Shown here piece by piece: positions 1 through 12,800 of a stretch of 26,766 nt of DNA. Origin of the DNA: Ophiothrix spiculata (taxonomy: Eukaryota > Echinodermata > Ophiuroidea > Amphilepidida > Ophiotrichidae). The position numbers and the translations under genes were made by a program. The notes beneath the pieces are model-generated. The model was not told where the DNA came from. It made no database searches and saw only the letters and a program-made list of their open reading frames with translations. Numbering within the stretch: the stretch's first letter is position 1; every line of letters starts with the position of its first letter. The stretch lies in NCBI GenBank assembly GCA_000969725.1, contig JXSR01S073245.1; one strand, written 5' to 3'.

Positions 1-176
1 TTGGTCCAAAACTGACCTAACCATCATCTTCTACATGAAAATCCACATCTAGAAATGTATACTTTTATATGGATTTACTTATCGGTTGCTGAGTTACAAA
101 GCATACAATATTTCAGAAAATGAGGGGTTAACTGTGCCCTTAAGTCAGCCCCTGGTTAATCACATTTTATTTTATA

Positions 177-433
177 ATGTGAGTGCAAGGAAATCGTATC
201 TGCAATGGCTGCCTTAAGTTACATTTATTTAACACCAAGTCACTAGAATGTGAAAAATCACTCAAAATGTCACTGCCATGTGTCAGTGGCTCTTGAAATG
301 GATCTTCAGGGGACACCGTCACCTGAAGAACCATTTCAAGAGCCACTGACCCAAGACTGGAAATTACACAGTGTGCAATCAAAATTAATGACAAATGGCA
401 GCTATTGCAGATACGACTTTCTTGCACTCACAT
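177..433 (+). repeat. Nested-palindrome element, copy 1
   Basis: Terminal inverted repeats of about 40 bp (ATGTGAGTGCAAGGAAATCG at the left; CTTGCACTCACAT ends the right) enclose a second inverted repeat at 282-350, where GTGGCTCTTGAAATGG is answered by CCATTTCAAGAGCCAC. The whole ~255 bp could fold into one long hairpin. There is no coding capacity. The arms between the outer and inner repeats differ, so orientation can be read; this copy is plus. Confidence 0.9.
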
Positions 434-789
434 TTAATATTTAGATAGAACATATTTTGACTTTAACATGATACCCTTTCCAGGTTCTTATGCCACTCAA
501 AAGTAGAGTTACAATTCTTCAAAGCACAGCAAGCCAGAATATGTAAAAACAGAGAAATCTTGCTTTGAAGTTTTTTTTTTGTAGTGAAGATAATGTTACT
601 TTTTGTATATTATTGAGTGAAAGCTGATATTTTGTAAATAGTTTAGAGATAAGCATGACCATTTCAAATATGCAAAAAATTCAGAATATGATTTTTACAT
701 GTATTTTGTTCTGCATCTCAATATAAAAAAGGTGGACTTTACTGGAGATTTGAGATGGATGGTCACATATTTAAATTGTAATAGCTTAC
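434..789. other. Intron sequence downstream of exon 13, nothing recognised
   Basis: AT-rich sequence with a T-run near 570. I see no exon, RNA gene or clear repeat here, and none in 1-176. The next conserved alpha2/delta block was looked for on the minus strand and not found. Confidence 0.6.
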
Positions 790-852
790 CTCATTAATAT
801 ATTTAGATGCTACTATATATCCATTGTTATCTACAAGAACACATTCAATTTT
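790..852 (-). CDS. CACNA2D: alpha2/delta exon 13 of window (VDNNGYIVAS block)
   Basis: Encodes KIECVLVDNNGYIVASKYIN plus E, a near-diagnostic match to alpha2/delta (V-N-C-Y-L-I-D-N-N-G-F-I-L-V-S in type 3, M-D-C-V-I-L-D-D-G-G-F-L-L in type 1). The acceptor is cttacag and the donor gtaagc; phase 0-0, 63 nt. The next expected block, G-x-F-F-G-E, is not found between 1 and 789, so it lies beyond the left edge. Confidence 0.96.
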
Positions 853-3800
853 CTGTAAGAATTCAAACAAACAATTCAAATGTTACACACAATCAAAATG
901 GTTTTATAGACCTCTTGATACAAACGTATATTTTTTCAACATCAAAAAATCTAAATTTGACCGTCATAACTTGAGACAGGCTATCTTGTCAATTTGTTCC
1001 TGGTGATGATAGTCAGCCATGGAGTCATTTGGTCACCAACAGTGCAGTGTTTCCGCCAAGATCGTATGTCATGAATTTGGCACAGAAACTCAAAAATTGA
1101 TACAAAGACTTTAAAAAAACAACAACTTGAGGTTACACAATGTCATTTATCCTTATCAGTTTATAATCAAATGTTTAGGTCATTCTTTGGGTCATCTAAT
1201 CTGTGACTGGCGATTGCCATTTGTTAATTTTATGATTTTGTGATGTCATCATTTGGGGCAAAGCTATAATCCTTAGAGGGAACACTGCTCACCAATCATT
1301 GGTAGAGTTCAGTAAAGTAAAACGTATAGCCATCAACACATGGAATGGCAGAGTTAGTGATGTTTTTACATAATCTAAAATATAAAAAATATAAATTAAA
1401 GTTCAGTTGAAGCCATCCTAATGATAAAGTCCTGACCTACAGATTAGGCAAGATAATATCTGAAATATACCAATAATTAATTACTGAAGTAACATAAAAT
1501 AATCATGATAAAATCAAAGCAATTTTTGTTTACTTACATCGTTATCACATGTTAAACCACCACGATTAGGCTGTGAAAAAATAAAAAATGAATCAATTAC
1601 ATATGAAATGATAATTAATCATCACAAATGATATGACTATCTTTTTTTTTTTTTTGGGGGGGGGGAGCATTAATGGGTTTATTAGCTACTATTTTAATGA
1701 CTTTTTCATATTTTTTTCTACTAGTCTCTGATGAATAAAAAGCATAAAGTGGAATTTGTAACCCAAATTATTGGTTTAGAAACATTAGGTCAGTGAAAAG
1801 GGTAGATTTTTAAAAATGCATTCAAGATATCCTTGTTTAAGGGGTTTTCTCAGAGATACACAATCTCCATTGATTTTCTTAAAAATTTAGTATTTGGTAG
1901 ATTTATTTGTGCTGATAACGAATCTAAAATAAAATAAAAAGGTCACCATGCTCACTTTTGAGATACAGACATTTCGAAATGTACATATTTTCCCCAAAAT
2001 TCACTCGATTTACCACACAAATATAGGGAAAGTTCCAAACAGTCTATCATTATGTGCTTTAAAAATAGTAAATGTTTCATTGTTTTTTGCAATTTTCACA
2101 TATGTTAAAGCATTTTTGCGCACTTCAAAATACTGCAATAAGAAAATAGGGTCACCGTGTTAGTTTTCAAGAAAATTACAAAAACAGGCATTTTTCAATA
2201 AAATTTGATTACTTTGATGGTACATCTGCATAATTTCCAGCGTATGTATTACGCAGCGAGGTGTGATTAATCAAACACGCTAGTAAAGCATGGGTTTAGT
2301 ATGCATTGAAATTTGCACATACAAAACGGATGCAAACATTTTTTTGATTTTTTACTATTTATGAAAAAATTGTTATCCCGCAGTCATAAGCAACTGCATC
2401 TCTGAGAAACCCCTGAAAGTCTGATCTGGAAAGGCTTGCTCGGTGATGACAACATGTGAAAGTATATAAGTGGTCCTCTAGGAGAAAATAGGAGTATCAA
2501 ATATATATGCACTTACATTTTTGTCTGAGGTAGATTTCAACATGTCCCACATAGCAGACTGACGCAATTGATAACCCAATGCTGTCAACACAACAAAAGC
2601 AGGTCAGATTAGTTAACAAACTAAATCAAAACAGATTGGACATAGGTTCACATTTTGTAGGAATAAATGTAGATAAATATGATAAGTTTTTGAGTGACAA
2701 ATACTACTCACTACTTTAGCTTTAACTACTATCTTGGTTGAAGACTTGATCACAAGTATGTATGTTTTGTTTTAAGGTTGTCGGAAAGACGACTCTGTGC
2801 CAGGAAGAAAACAAGCTTAATTGAACCCAAAAAAATGACTTGCGTAAAGCCAACAATGCAAAATTACAATATAAATACACACATGTGAGATGTTTGAAAA
2901 AATCTTGAAAAGCATCCCATTTGTGGGCCTGTTTGGTTATAAATAAGATATGTGCTCTTTTCAAAACATGTGAGAACTAAATATTGCGAGATGATATTGA
3001 CAATGGCGGCACTAGGGGGGGGGGGACTAAAAAAAACCAAACCATATATTTTCTACTCCCCCAGTTTGCCACCAGAAACGAGAAACCAGAACCTTTATGG
3101 TGCAAATTTCTCTCAATTACCCTTTTTCATTGATAATTTTGACTTAAATTATACAGTTTTGAGCACAATTTTAAACCATTATTTTAACCCCATAATTGAT
3201 TGATTTGCGCTGAGAGGCTGCACTCAGATGTGCTCTGTAAAGTTCCATCATTTCTACTGGCACCAGGCACCAAATCTGCTTGAAAGTACTACCATCCTCA
3301 AGAACTAACATCACAGATCATACTGGACATTTTTGAGTGTGTTTCAGTTGGAATATTCTGAATTTTGGAGGATTTTTCATCTTGAATTTTGACTTTCTCT
3401 GTTTGATTAGTACTATACTAAACTGTACAGCTTATCTACCATGCATGTTGAAGTGTTTGGACTATTGACATTTGCTATATATATATTGCAATTATCTTCT
3501 GATCACCTTGTTATGGTGGTGCAATTATCTCCTGATCACCATATTATGGAGGAACCAAATCGAGTGCTAAGCTATTCCAGAGAAGCATTATTACAAATCA
3601 ATGAACGTGTGAAACACCATAAGAGCTTTATACCCCAAATAGGCGTTTTTTTTAGCTTAAATCAGCAAATTTATCCAAAAAAATTTTTGACCCCCAGAAA
3701 TTTGCCTTGCCTCCCCACAATTAAGATGCTGGTACCGTCATTTGTTGTTGTGATTTAAGCTTATATCTTTCATTCATTCAACATTTTGTTTTGGACTTTG

Positions 3801-6800
3801 ATGTCTCTAATTACAATCAGCAGAACCAAACGATTCCAAAATATTTTCGGGATTTAATTCCGAAATATTTTCATTGTCATCATCATCTACGTCAGATAGC
3901 GCTCATACTGATGTGGTGTTCACAAGAGTATGCCATCCATCTCTATCCTCTGCAAGGCATGATGCACCCTGCACACTACCTTCTGACAATCATTTCATGT
4001 CATCTGTCCAAGATGTTGCTGAACGACCTCTTCCATGCATTTATTTTTCTTTAAGTCTTTCAATTTTTCAGAGGTGTGTCTATTTTTTTAATTGTAATCA
4101 TTTTTAAAAGTGTGAACATATCTCACCTAAAACTATCACTTTTTGCTCTGAACAAAAAAAAACAAACCCACACCTTAGGCCAAAAAAAAAATATTGTTTG
4201 GTTGCCCTCCAGAGCTTTTTTCCGAGAGGGTCGGTCGGTCGTTTTTTTTTTTTTTTTTATTTTTTTTTTAATTCTCTTCCACGGACTGCTAGGTTGATCG
4301 GCCGCTCCAGCCTTCACAACTTCCCCCGCGACATCCAATTAAAAACAATCAAATACTTCTTGTAGAAATTTGGGACATCTTAAACATTTTGAGAGTTGAA
4401 TATCGAAAAAAGCGAAAAATATAACAAGTTTTCGGTAAGTTTAGCATATTATTTTTGAAAAAAAAAAAAAATTTCAATAAAAAAAAGTTTGGGTCGGGCT
4501 GAAAAATAGGGTCGGTCGGTGGAGGGCAACCAAACATTTTTTTTTTTGCCTTATTGTCAACATGCAACTTGTCAATCTTAATCATGTACTTACACGTTGC
4601 GATGGCTGATTTGCCGCCCTTCTCTACTCTAAATGCAACACTGGCTGTAACTAGGAGGTTATCTTCTGGGTTAGGCATATCTTCTGAAAACAGATGAAAG
4701 AAGATTGCCAAATTCATATTAAAGAAGATTTGTTTGAAAGGGAGGGGGGCAGTGGCGTGCCCAGGATTTTTTGAGTGGGGGGGCACAACCATCAGTTTCC
4801 CCCGAATGACCAATAGCGGCAGAAGGGTAAAATGTGATATTTTTAGATTTTTTTCATAATGCGCGCGAAAATGTTTTCAATTAACGCAAAACACGGCAAA
4901 TTTTGACTGAATATTGACAGGATAACAGGAATTTTGCGCGAAGCGCGCAAAATTTTTGCTTTTTCATACTTAAATTATCAAAAACAAAGGGGAAAATTCA
5001 AGGTATTTTCTTCTCTTTCCCTTTGATTTTTTTCTCTCCTCCCCTTTCTTTTCTATCTTTTTTGTGTCAAGATGCCCGAATGGGCCGTTTCCCCCGACTG
5101 ACTCATCAAACTGGGGGGCACGTGCCCCCCCGGCCCCCCCTTTGGGCACGCCACTGGAGGGGGGAAAGGCACAAGTACAAACTGTTTAAAAAAGGGGTCT
5201 CTATATAATTTCAAAATGCCTACAAGAAACATATAAATAAAAGATATTGATAAAAAATTGTTTATCTGATCACCACACATACTGCCGATAGCAACGACAG
5301 ACAGTGTGGGGTTGCAGTCAAAATCAAAATTGTTTTGGGCCCTGAATTATCTGTTTAAATTCTAAGGTTAACTCTACATCCCTTTATAAAATCTAAATGC
5401 AACATAACACATTGGATGATTAAACCACATCATAAGAGTTCAAACCTTCCCCAAATAAAATCCTCATATGATTCAATGTACATTTACAAAAGGGTTTTCC
5501 TACTTTGAGAAATTCATTTCAAAGTTCTTCTTAGCTATAATACATTATATTTGTTTAGTGTAATGTGCTGCAGAAGCAGTGACATCATTTCTTGGATAAT
5601 GAGCCCAACATGAGCTAACACATACAGTGTGGTTCCAAACAAATGATCATGTCAATACTGGTTCCACTTATCACACGATAAACACGATAGGCGAACGTAA
5701 ATACAAAAATCAGACCATCTTTTCACTTGCTATTTGTTCACAAACTGAACAAATAGTAACAGAAATGACCTTCTGGTCTAGACACTTTTCTATAACATAT
5801 TACCACGATAATGATAATTTATGTTTCATTTTGATTCAAGAGTACAAAAATGAAAAAACATTCCCCCACAGACATAGACATGTGGTAAAATGCCCACCAC
5901 ATTTGATTGGAACCAGTGGGTCAAAGCATCCTTCACAACATGTGATTTGCATAAATTACGATGTGTTACTGCTGCAGTGCATTGGCCACTGGCGTAAACA
6001 ATTTTGCAATGAATTATAGGCCACACAAATATTTATTGGACAGATTAAACAGAAATCCAGAGTGCAGGGCCCACTGTTTGTCAATGCTAGGCCTACACTG
6101 GATGTTTGTTTATATTGACCAATACATTTTTGCCTGGCTTATAAAACTGACTTGTTTCGTCTGTGAATGGTACTGAGTAGACAAATGCATCCCTCTCCAC
6201 CTCGGCGGCTCTCTGGTAGTAATCCTCTTCTATTGTGTTGGGGTGATCATTTGTAAAATTCAGACTGTAAAGACAAAAAAGCAAAACAAAACATGGGCCA
6301 TACAATCCAGAAAACATCTACAATTATTTTAACACTTCAACTTAAATAAATAATTGATAGAAAAGTAAACTGAATTAATATTGATACCAAACTGCAATTC
6401 TTTGGTAAGCTTTTAGAGTTGTGCAATAGAGCTTTTCAAAATCCAATTGGACATCTCAGGAACATTGATCACATGGCCATTTTTTCAACCAATCAAGTAC
6501 AAGATCATTAGTATGCGTGATTTTGTCAACAAAATTTTCCGAAAAATCTCTCGCATTTCAGTGCAATAAAAGTGAAAAATAAATACAACCAGACCCATAC
6601 ATTGTTAGATACACTGATTCTGAACAACTTTTGGCTGATGGTACCATATGCTCACAGACACAAAGAGTGAAATTTCCATTTGAAATTGGCTGATTAAGCT
6701 TCAGATTTCAAGTCACATAGGGGCGATCACACTGAAAGTGACTCTTTAGTGCTAATGCTAAATTACAAGTTCGAATTCGTAAGCAACCAATGAACGCGAA

Positions 6801-9800
6801 CTTAACATTCTGGTTATTGTGTTGAAGAGTCACTTTTTCTGTCCGCAATTGCCCGGAAAGTGTAAAATCAGCTTCGGAAATTCTCGGAAAGTCGTGTTTT
6901 GAAAAGGTCTATACCAGCAAACAGAAGTGGTTTTCATCTGCAATTGAATTATAAAAATAAAAGGACAGACCCATTTCTCTTTTTTTGAACTATTGCAACA
7001 ACTCCACCATGGTCAATCTAATTTTTGCACCTTTTTGAATACAATCATTCTAAACATTCAGGAAATAGAGAATTGGCTCACCTTTTTTCAGTCTGATTTG
7101 CAAATGGATTTATATAGGATCTCGTCAAGCCACCTTTAGTGCCCACAAATACAAGCAAAATATCATCCCTGAAAATTAAACATGTTACAATGTTTGTAAG
7201 TTTAATTTTTTTTATTTATAATAAATACACATCACTGCAACTGTTAGATAAAAGATATTGTTAATACCAATCAACAAATCAATCAATTGAACTAACAATC
7301 ATTATTATGTTGTGACAGTTAGTTACTAAAATAACAGTATCTCGATTCTTTCCACATCTTGAAGACTGATGTAAAATGATTACGAATCACGACAAAACCT
7401 GTACAAACTTGATTAGTAAATCTAAGCAATTAATAGTCTTAAATCATGTTTGTAAGTTCATAATCACAACAAAACCTGCATAAAATTGATGAGTAAATCT
7501 AAGTGATGAATTAATTATTTTAAATCATGTTTGTAAGTTATTAGTTTCTATGTTAATGGTAAGTGGTGTTAGGTTGTATTATTGTATTGTAATTTCAACA
7601 CGATTGAAAAATGTAACAAAACTAAAAACATAGGAAACAACAAATACAAAAGATTTTTGTATAACACCACCAGTGTATGTAGATACAGACTATATTGTTA
7701 ATCCATTGTGTAAGGTTAGTAAAATTTACTGAAATCTATACCCATAGGCCTACATATTTCTATAGAGCACCAGAATCAATGGATTAAGAATATAAAAGAA
7801 CATAGACAATGGAAGAATTAAGTTAACTACTTCTATGAAATCAAGTAAGCAATTCTTCAACTTAAAAACATGCACAAATCATGGTTAAGATAGGAAATAT
7901 CCATAAATTGCCAACATGCTTATATCACACAAGATCAAACCCATAGCCAGGAATTGACTTTTCACAGTGGACCGTATTATGAGGAATGACTTTAAGTAGG
8001 TCAAAATAGACTTTTTCACACACTTTGGTATCGTTGTGCTTGCTCCTTCATCCGGTGGGGGGGGGGGGGGGGGTTCTTTGTTCGTGGATGCTCAAAGTAG
8101 ACTTCAAAATTTTGACCATCTCCATACCTCAAAAAGCGTGATTTTATGACCCATCGCTATACCATTTTTCTAGAAAAAGCACCTAATTTAGTACAAATTG
8201 GGTGCTTTTTTGGCAAAATTGTCCAAAATGCACACAATTTTGCAAATTGGGCACATTGGATCTATGACGGAAACCCACCTATACCAAAAATGCGCCTGTG
8301 TACTATTTGTCAAGAACCCCCCAGGCCTTCATCATCCCCTGGCTATGCAAATGAAACACACACAACATGAAAATCCAACTGTTATGCAACTGCAACCTAT
8401 GACACAACTTTGACAACAGAAAGAAAGAATGTCTTTTTTTAGTAGTCGAATCAATACCATCTTACAAATCAGTATTGCAATAATTCAGATTGATTTCAGA
8501 ATATCTTTACAGGTATATATTGTAAGTAATTTATAAATACAGGAGGACTAAAATGCCTCCTTGAAATTCATATCCTGCTTGAAAAGAACCCAGGTTCACA
8601 AATCCTTGAGCCTATTATTTCATCTAGTGGCTTCTTTAAAATTTAAGAGTTTTGTGAATAGTGTAAACCAAAAAGTAAAAAAAAAACTTACTAGGTCGCA
8701 AAAAAATGTCTGTGATACTTAAAGATATTAATGTTAAGAGATTTAAAACATTTAAGAGATTTTGTGTATAATTAAATAAAAAATGTGTATAAATTCTTTC
8801 TTTCCGATGCAATTATAAGCAACACAATATATTACCTCATGTTACGTTCATAAGAGGGGAGAGTTGGGGTTACTATATATTCCGTGGTCATTTCCATTGT
8901 CGTCGGTGCTGCCGTTGTCATTGGGACCTCGGTACTGAAGTTATAGTTTGCCGTTTCCGACTCAACATCGTCTTCTTGTTCCCTTGTAAGATTCAAAGTA
9001 TCAGAGGAATTGGTGGTAGTTGCAAGCGGCACATTAGTTGATGCATGAGTCGGAAAATACACTTCAGGCGTTGTAGTTGGTTGCAAATCACAAAATGGTG
9101 TGTCTTTTAGTTCACAGCAAGACTGATAATGGTCTAACGTGGTGATGTTCAGCACACGGGTGTCGTTACGAATCACAGTCCTTCTTGCAATAATAATGCA
9201 TGCAATACATAGCAGGGAAGAGGGTATCATAACACCATACACCAAGTCAAAGTTCATCCAACATATAGTTTACGCAAAGGGTAACAAGAAACATGCAGGT
9301 TGGGATGATGATGGATATAACAATGGTTGCAGAGTTTAATGTAACCAGTTGAACAATGATCCATGCATGAAAACAAAGGAAACGTGCAAAGACACTGTCA
9401 ATTTAACATCAAAATTCAAGCAAAAAAATAAAAGTTGTTCATAGTAAACATAACTGTCTTAAAAATCAACAATACTGGTGAAATGTTCGTGTTGATATGG
9501 TTGAATGATGTGTTTGTATTTCAGTGAAGAATGGAGCATTTAAACATTTTGTACTTTTCTTGCTGTTTGTAGCATCCCAGTTAATAAGTAATGTTAGCAG
9601 AGATTAATTTCTTAAAAATTGAAGATGTAAAGTGTTTTATGTGAACATATGGTTCTGATTTTTATTGCACTGAATGACATTGTACTACTCTAGTACAGAG
9701 TTAGGGCCAATGATATATGCATGCAATGTACTGACTTACAGAACACACAAACAACTTCATTGCATGAAGCAATCGTTCACACCAAAAATTTACTTCATTT

Positions 9801-12800
9801 AATTGAGCAATCTCTTCACTGAATAAAGTTATTCAAACTTCATCATTTTTGAAGTTTGTAGACATGTTCATTCAGAATTTTTCTCATGGTGATTGGTTTT
9901 TAAGAATGGTGTAAACTTTCATTCTGAATGAACATTTTTCCATGTACAATTTCACCACTGTGTAAATCATAACCATCATTGCAAGAAGAGATTAGCTTAC
10001 CATGAATAGATCTAAATCAATACCAAACATTATACTACCCATCAGTAAGCACTTGAAAATGTGCAATGGGGTGAAAAATAGGTCTCCATTTAATACATTC
10101 TTCATAATGTGAAAATTTAGAATGAAAATTCTCATTCACAATTAACATGGTTACTCCATTCTTAAAAAACAATCACCATGAGAAAAATTCTGAATGAAAA
10201 TGACTACAAAAATGACGAAGTATATGGCGGCACACCACAATAAAGCATTGACTTACTGTACAAAATGGCTTCCAAAAAACACTTGAGAACTCATTAATAA
10301 AGCAACTGGTTTCTTCAACACTGGCTTTACTTAATTGATTATGATCTCTTTTAACAAAAAATTATGAAAAATATATACCATCAAGGCAAATTTTTCGAGA
10401 TACTTTGCGTTGAAGGTTGCGTTGAAGGTAATACCGCCCCATAACGGAGAGCCACATTTCGTATTTCCCAAATCTCATGTATTTTTTTTGAATAGCCTTA
10501 AATGTTTACCAATAAACTCTGGAGATCAAATATGCCATCAGAACAACTTTAAATAAACCTAAATCCATGATAAGATCAAAATATTCACCAAATCAATTGC
10601 CCTTCTACACTTTTTGAGGTCCTCATTTTAGGAGGGCAGTCAATTTTTCCTATTTTAGAAACACCGGATAGCAGCATCAGTTTATTTAGTGTAGTGGACC
10701 CATATCTAGTGCTTTATACTCTCCATCTGCTTAGGAAAATGTGAATATTAACTATTTTTAATCATGAAAAGAGAGATAGTTTCCAATGCATTTGTGAGGA
10801 CTCGAACCATGGCTTATTTGGCGGGTTAGCCATCAAATACGAAGCGAGGGAATAGCCGCTGAGCTAACTGAGCAGCCTTGAGATTGTGAACTGAAATCTA
10901 AAACATAAACATTAGATTGCCATATTTTTGCCTCCATGGGATGCTCAATTTGTAAGCAAATTATACAATTGCTAATATTTGACAAAATGTAGATATTAAG
11001 AACAAGAATACAGAGGCTTTTTTTAAGTAGCCTGTTGATGCCATTTTGACCTTGATCGTGGACTTGAAATCATAAGTAAAGGTTCATGTATAAATAAGAG
11101 CCTCTATTCCATATGTGCACCAAAAACTGGTATATTCTGAAAAAAAAAATTTGAAGCAAAAACAATGCTCGCCGTCTCGCTGGCAAAAAAGAACTGTAGC
11201 CTTAAGCTATACTACTTGCTTCATTCAATCAAATGATTAATATTGTAATTCCCATCTATAAACACAACATTTTTTTTGATATTTTCATCAATTAATTAAT
11301 TAAATGAAGCTCTGTTCTCAATGTAAACATTAGTTATTGATAATATCTCCATCAATGGTGTGTGAAACAAATGACACCACTTTCATCTATTGAGTAAAGG
11401 TTATATAAATAAAAATTTATCAAATATGTGTGTGTTAACTTTTATAAATGTTACCTGGGAAACAAAGATATATTTCTATTGAAAACACTGAACAAAATAA
11501 CAATAATATAAGAAAAACTCCTATGTCCTAAGAATTCTTGTTTTCTAAGGGGTATTTAGTGTAGTCAGTTATTACAAAAAGATTTACTACAATTACTCAT
11601 TAATTTTGGTTTAAGTGTTACTTATATCACTAAGAAAAATCTCACCACCGTGTTAATATACCGGTATTATATGGGATTGGCAACAATGGTACACTATAAG
11701 GCGTAAAAAAAAATTGTTGTGTTGCCCTCACCCGCCCGGTTGTAAATTTCGAAAATCTACGACCGGCATTTTTATTTTTATTTTTTATTTTTGTACACGC
11801 TTGTTTTAATTTTTTGATATTTACGTGTTTTTCGCCTTGAAATGCAGTAAATACTTCGGCGACACGTCGGACATGTTTTTGTTTTGGAAGACTCTCTGCG
11901 AATATTCGCAGTATCGGACTGTGAAACTTGAAATCCTCGATAGCGAAACTACTAGGATGCGTAANNNNNNNNNNNNNNNNNNNNNNNNNNNNNNNNNNNN
12001 NNNNNNNNNNNNNNTTTTCATGAATATATTCCAAAAAAACACCAACCACTTCTCGCCACTATGCTAGCCTTTAAGTGGTGTGCGCCAGCAAAGTCATCAC
12101 ATTCTTTTTTGTATGTATATTCAAAATAAAAATAATTCAAAAATCTTGAATTGGAATGAAATAAATAAAACCGGAAAGTGTACTACCTGTTTAGTTATGA
12201 ATTTCTATAAATATTAACAACCAACAATTTTATTTTATTTTTTGAATCATTTATTTGTCAATTTTTCATGAATATATTTCGCATAAAAACACTTCTCGCC
12301 ACTATGCTAGCCTTTAAGTGGTGTGCCCCCGTGTTGTCATTTTCATTTGGTGATCGTACGAAATGGATTACGCCGTGTTTATTACGGCCAATTTTGGCCC
12401 TAAAACACTATTTAGTTGTTTGCGGTCAGTTTCATTAACCATTTCATTTCGTGAGGTATTCTCCTTTTTAAGTAATCAGAGTAAATACCTCACATATTTT
12501 GCATTGTACTATTTATCTCAGGATCTGGAGGTCATACTTACATGCATTAATACTAAAAAAAAAATCTGATCGTCCGATCCTCCCGTTTTTTGGCCTGTGA
12601 GGGCAACACAACAATTTTTTTTGGCCTAATGGTATACTACCAACCTCTTTCTCTTAGTGTAAACAATTTCTTTTTCTATGGTTATAAATCGTCCTATTTT
12701 AACTATCCTTCGGTTGTTACCCCTTTTTTTGCATGTGCAAGCATAACGAAGAAAATGTAAAATGAACATAAATATGATCAATACTGAATTGTGTAATGGC

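Noticed and set aside
1..789. A further 3' exon (G-x-F-F-G-E block)
   Set aside because: Searched on the minus strand by eye; no matching segment with splice borders is present, so it must lie left of the window.
3441..3758. A 105-residue plus-strand open frame
   Set aside because: It is in an intron, contains a short internal duplication, shows no family motif or splice context, and ends in an AT-rich, repeat-like region.
4349..4813. A 154-residue minus-strand open frame
   Set aside because: Only 4594-4683 is coding (exon 10). The rest is read-through into the hAT-type element on one side and the PIF-type element on the other.
6738..6840. A small hairpin element from the AGTGACTCTT / AAGAGTCACT pair
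   Set aside because: Only about 12 bases pair, and no target duplication or second copy was seen; this is within chance for AT-rich intron sequence.
8832..9257. A complete 141-residue minus-strand protein with an N-terminal transmembrane segment
   Set aside because: The hydrophobic start is the translated pyrimidine-rich tract before the exon 7 acceptor, and the terminal stop lies in the intron after the gtaata donor. The part between is better explained as an alpha2/delta exon.
11642..12067. Open frames crossing the N gap
   Set aside because: Undetermined bases artificially extend them, and they lie inside a terminal-inverted-repeat element.
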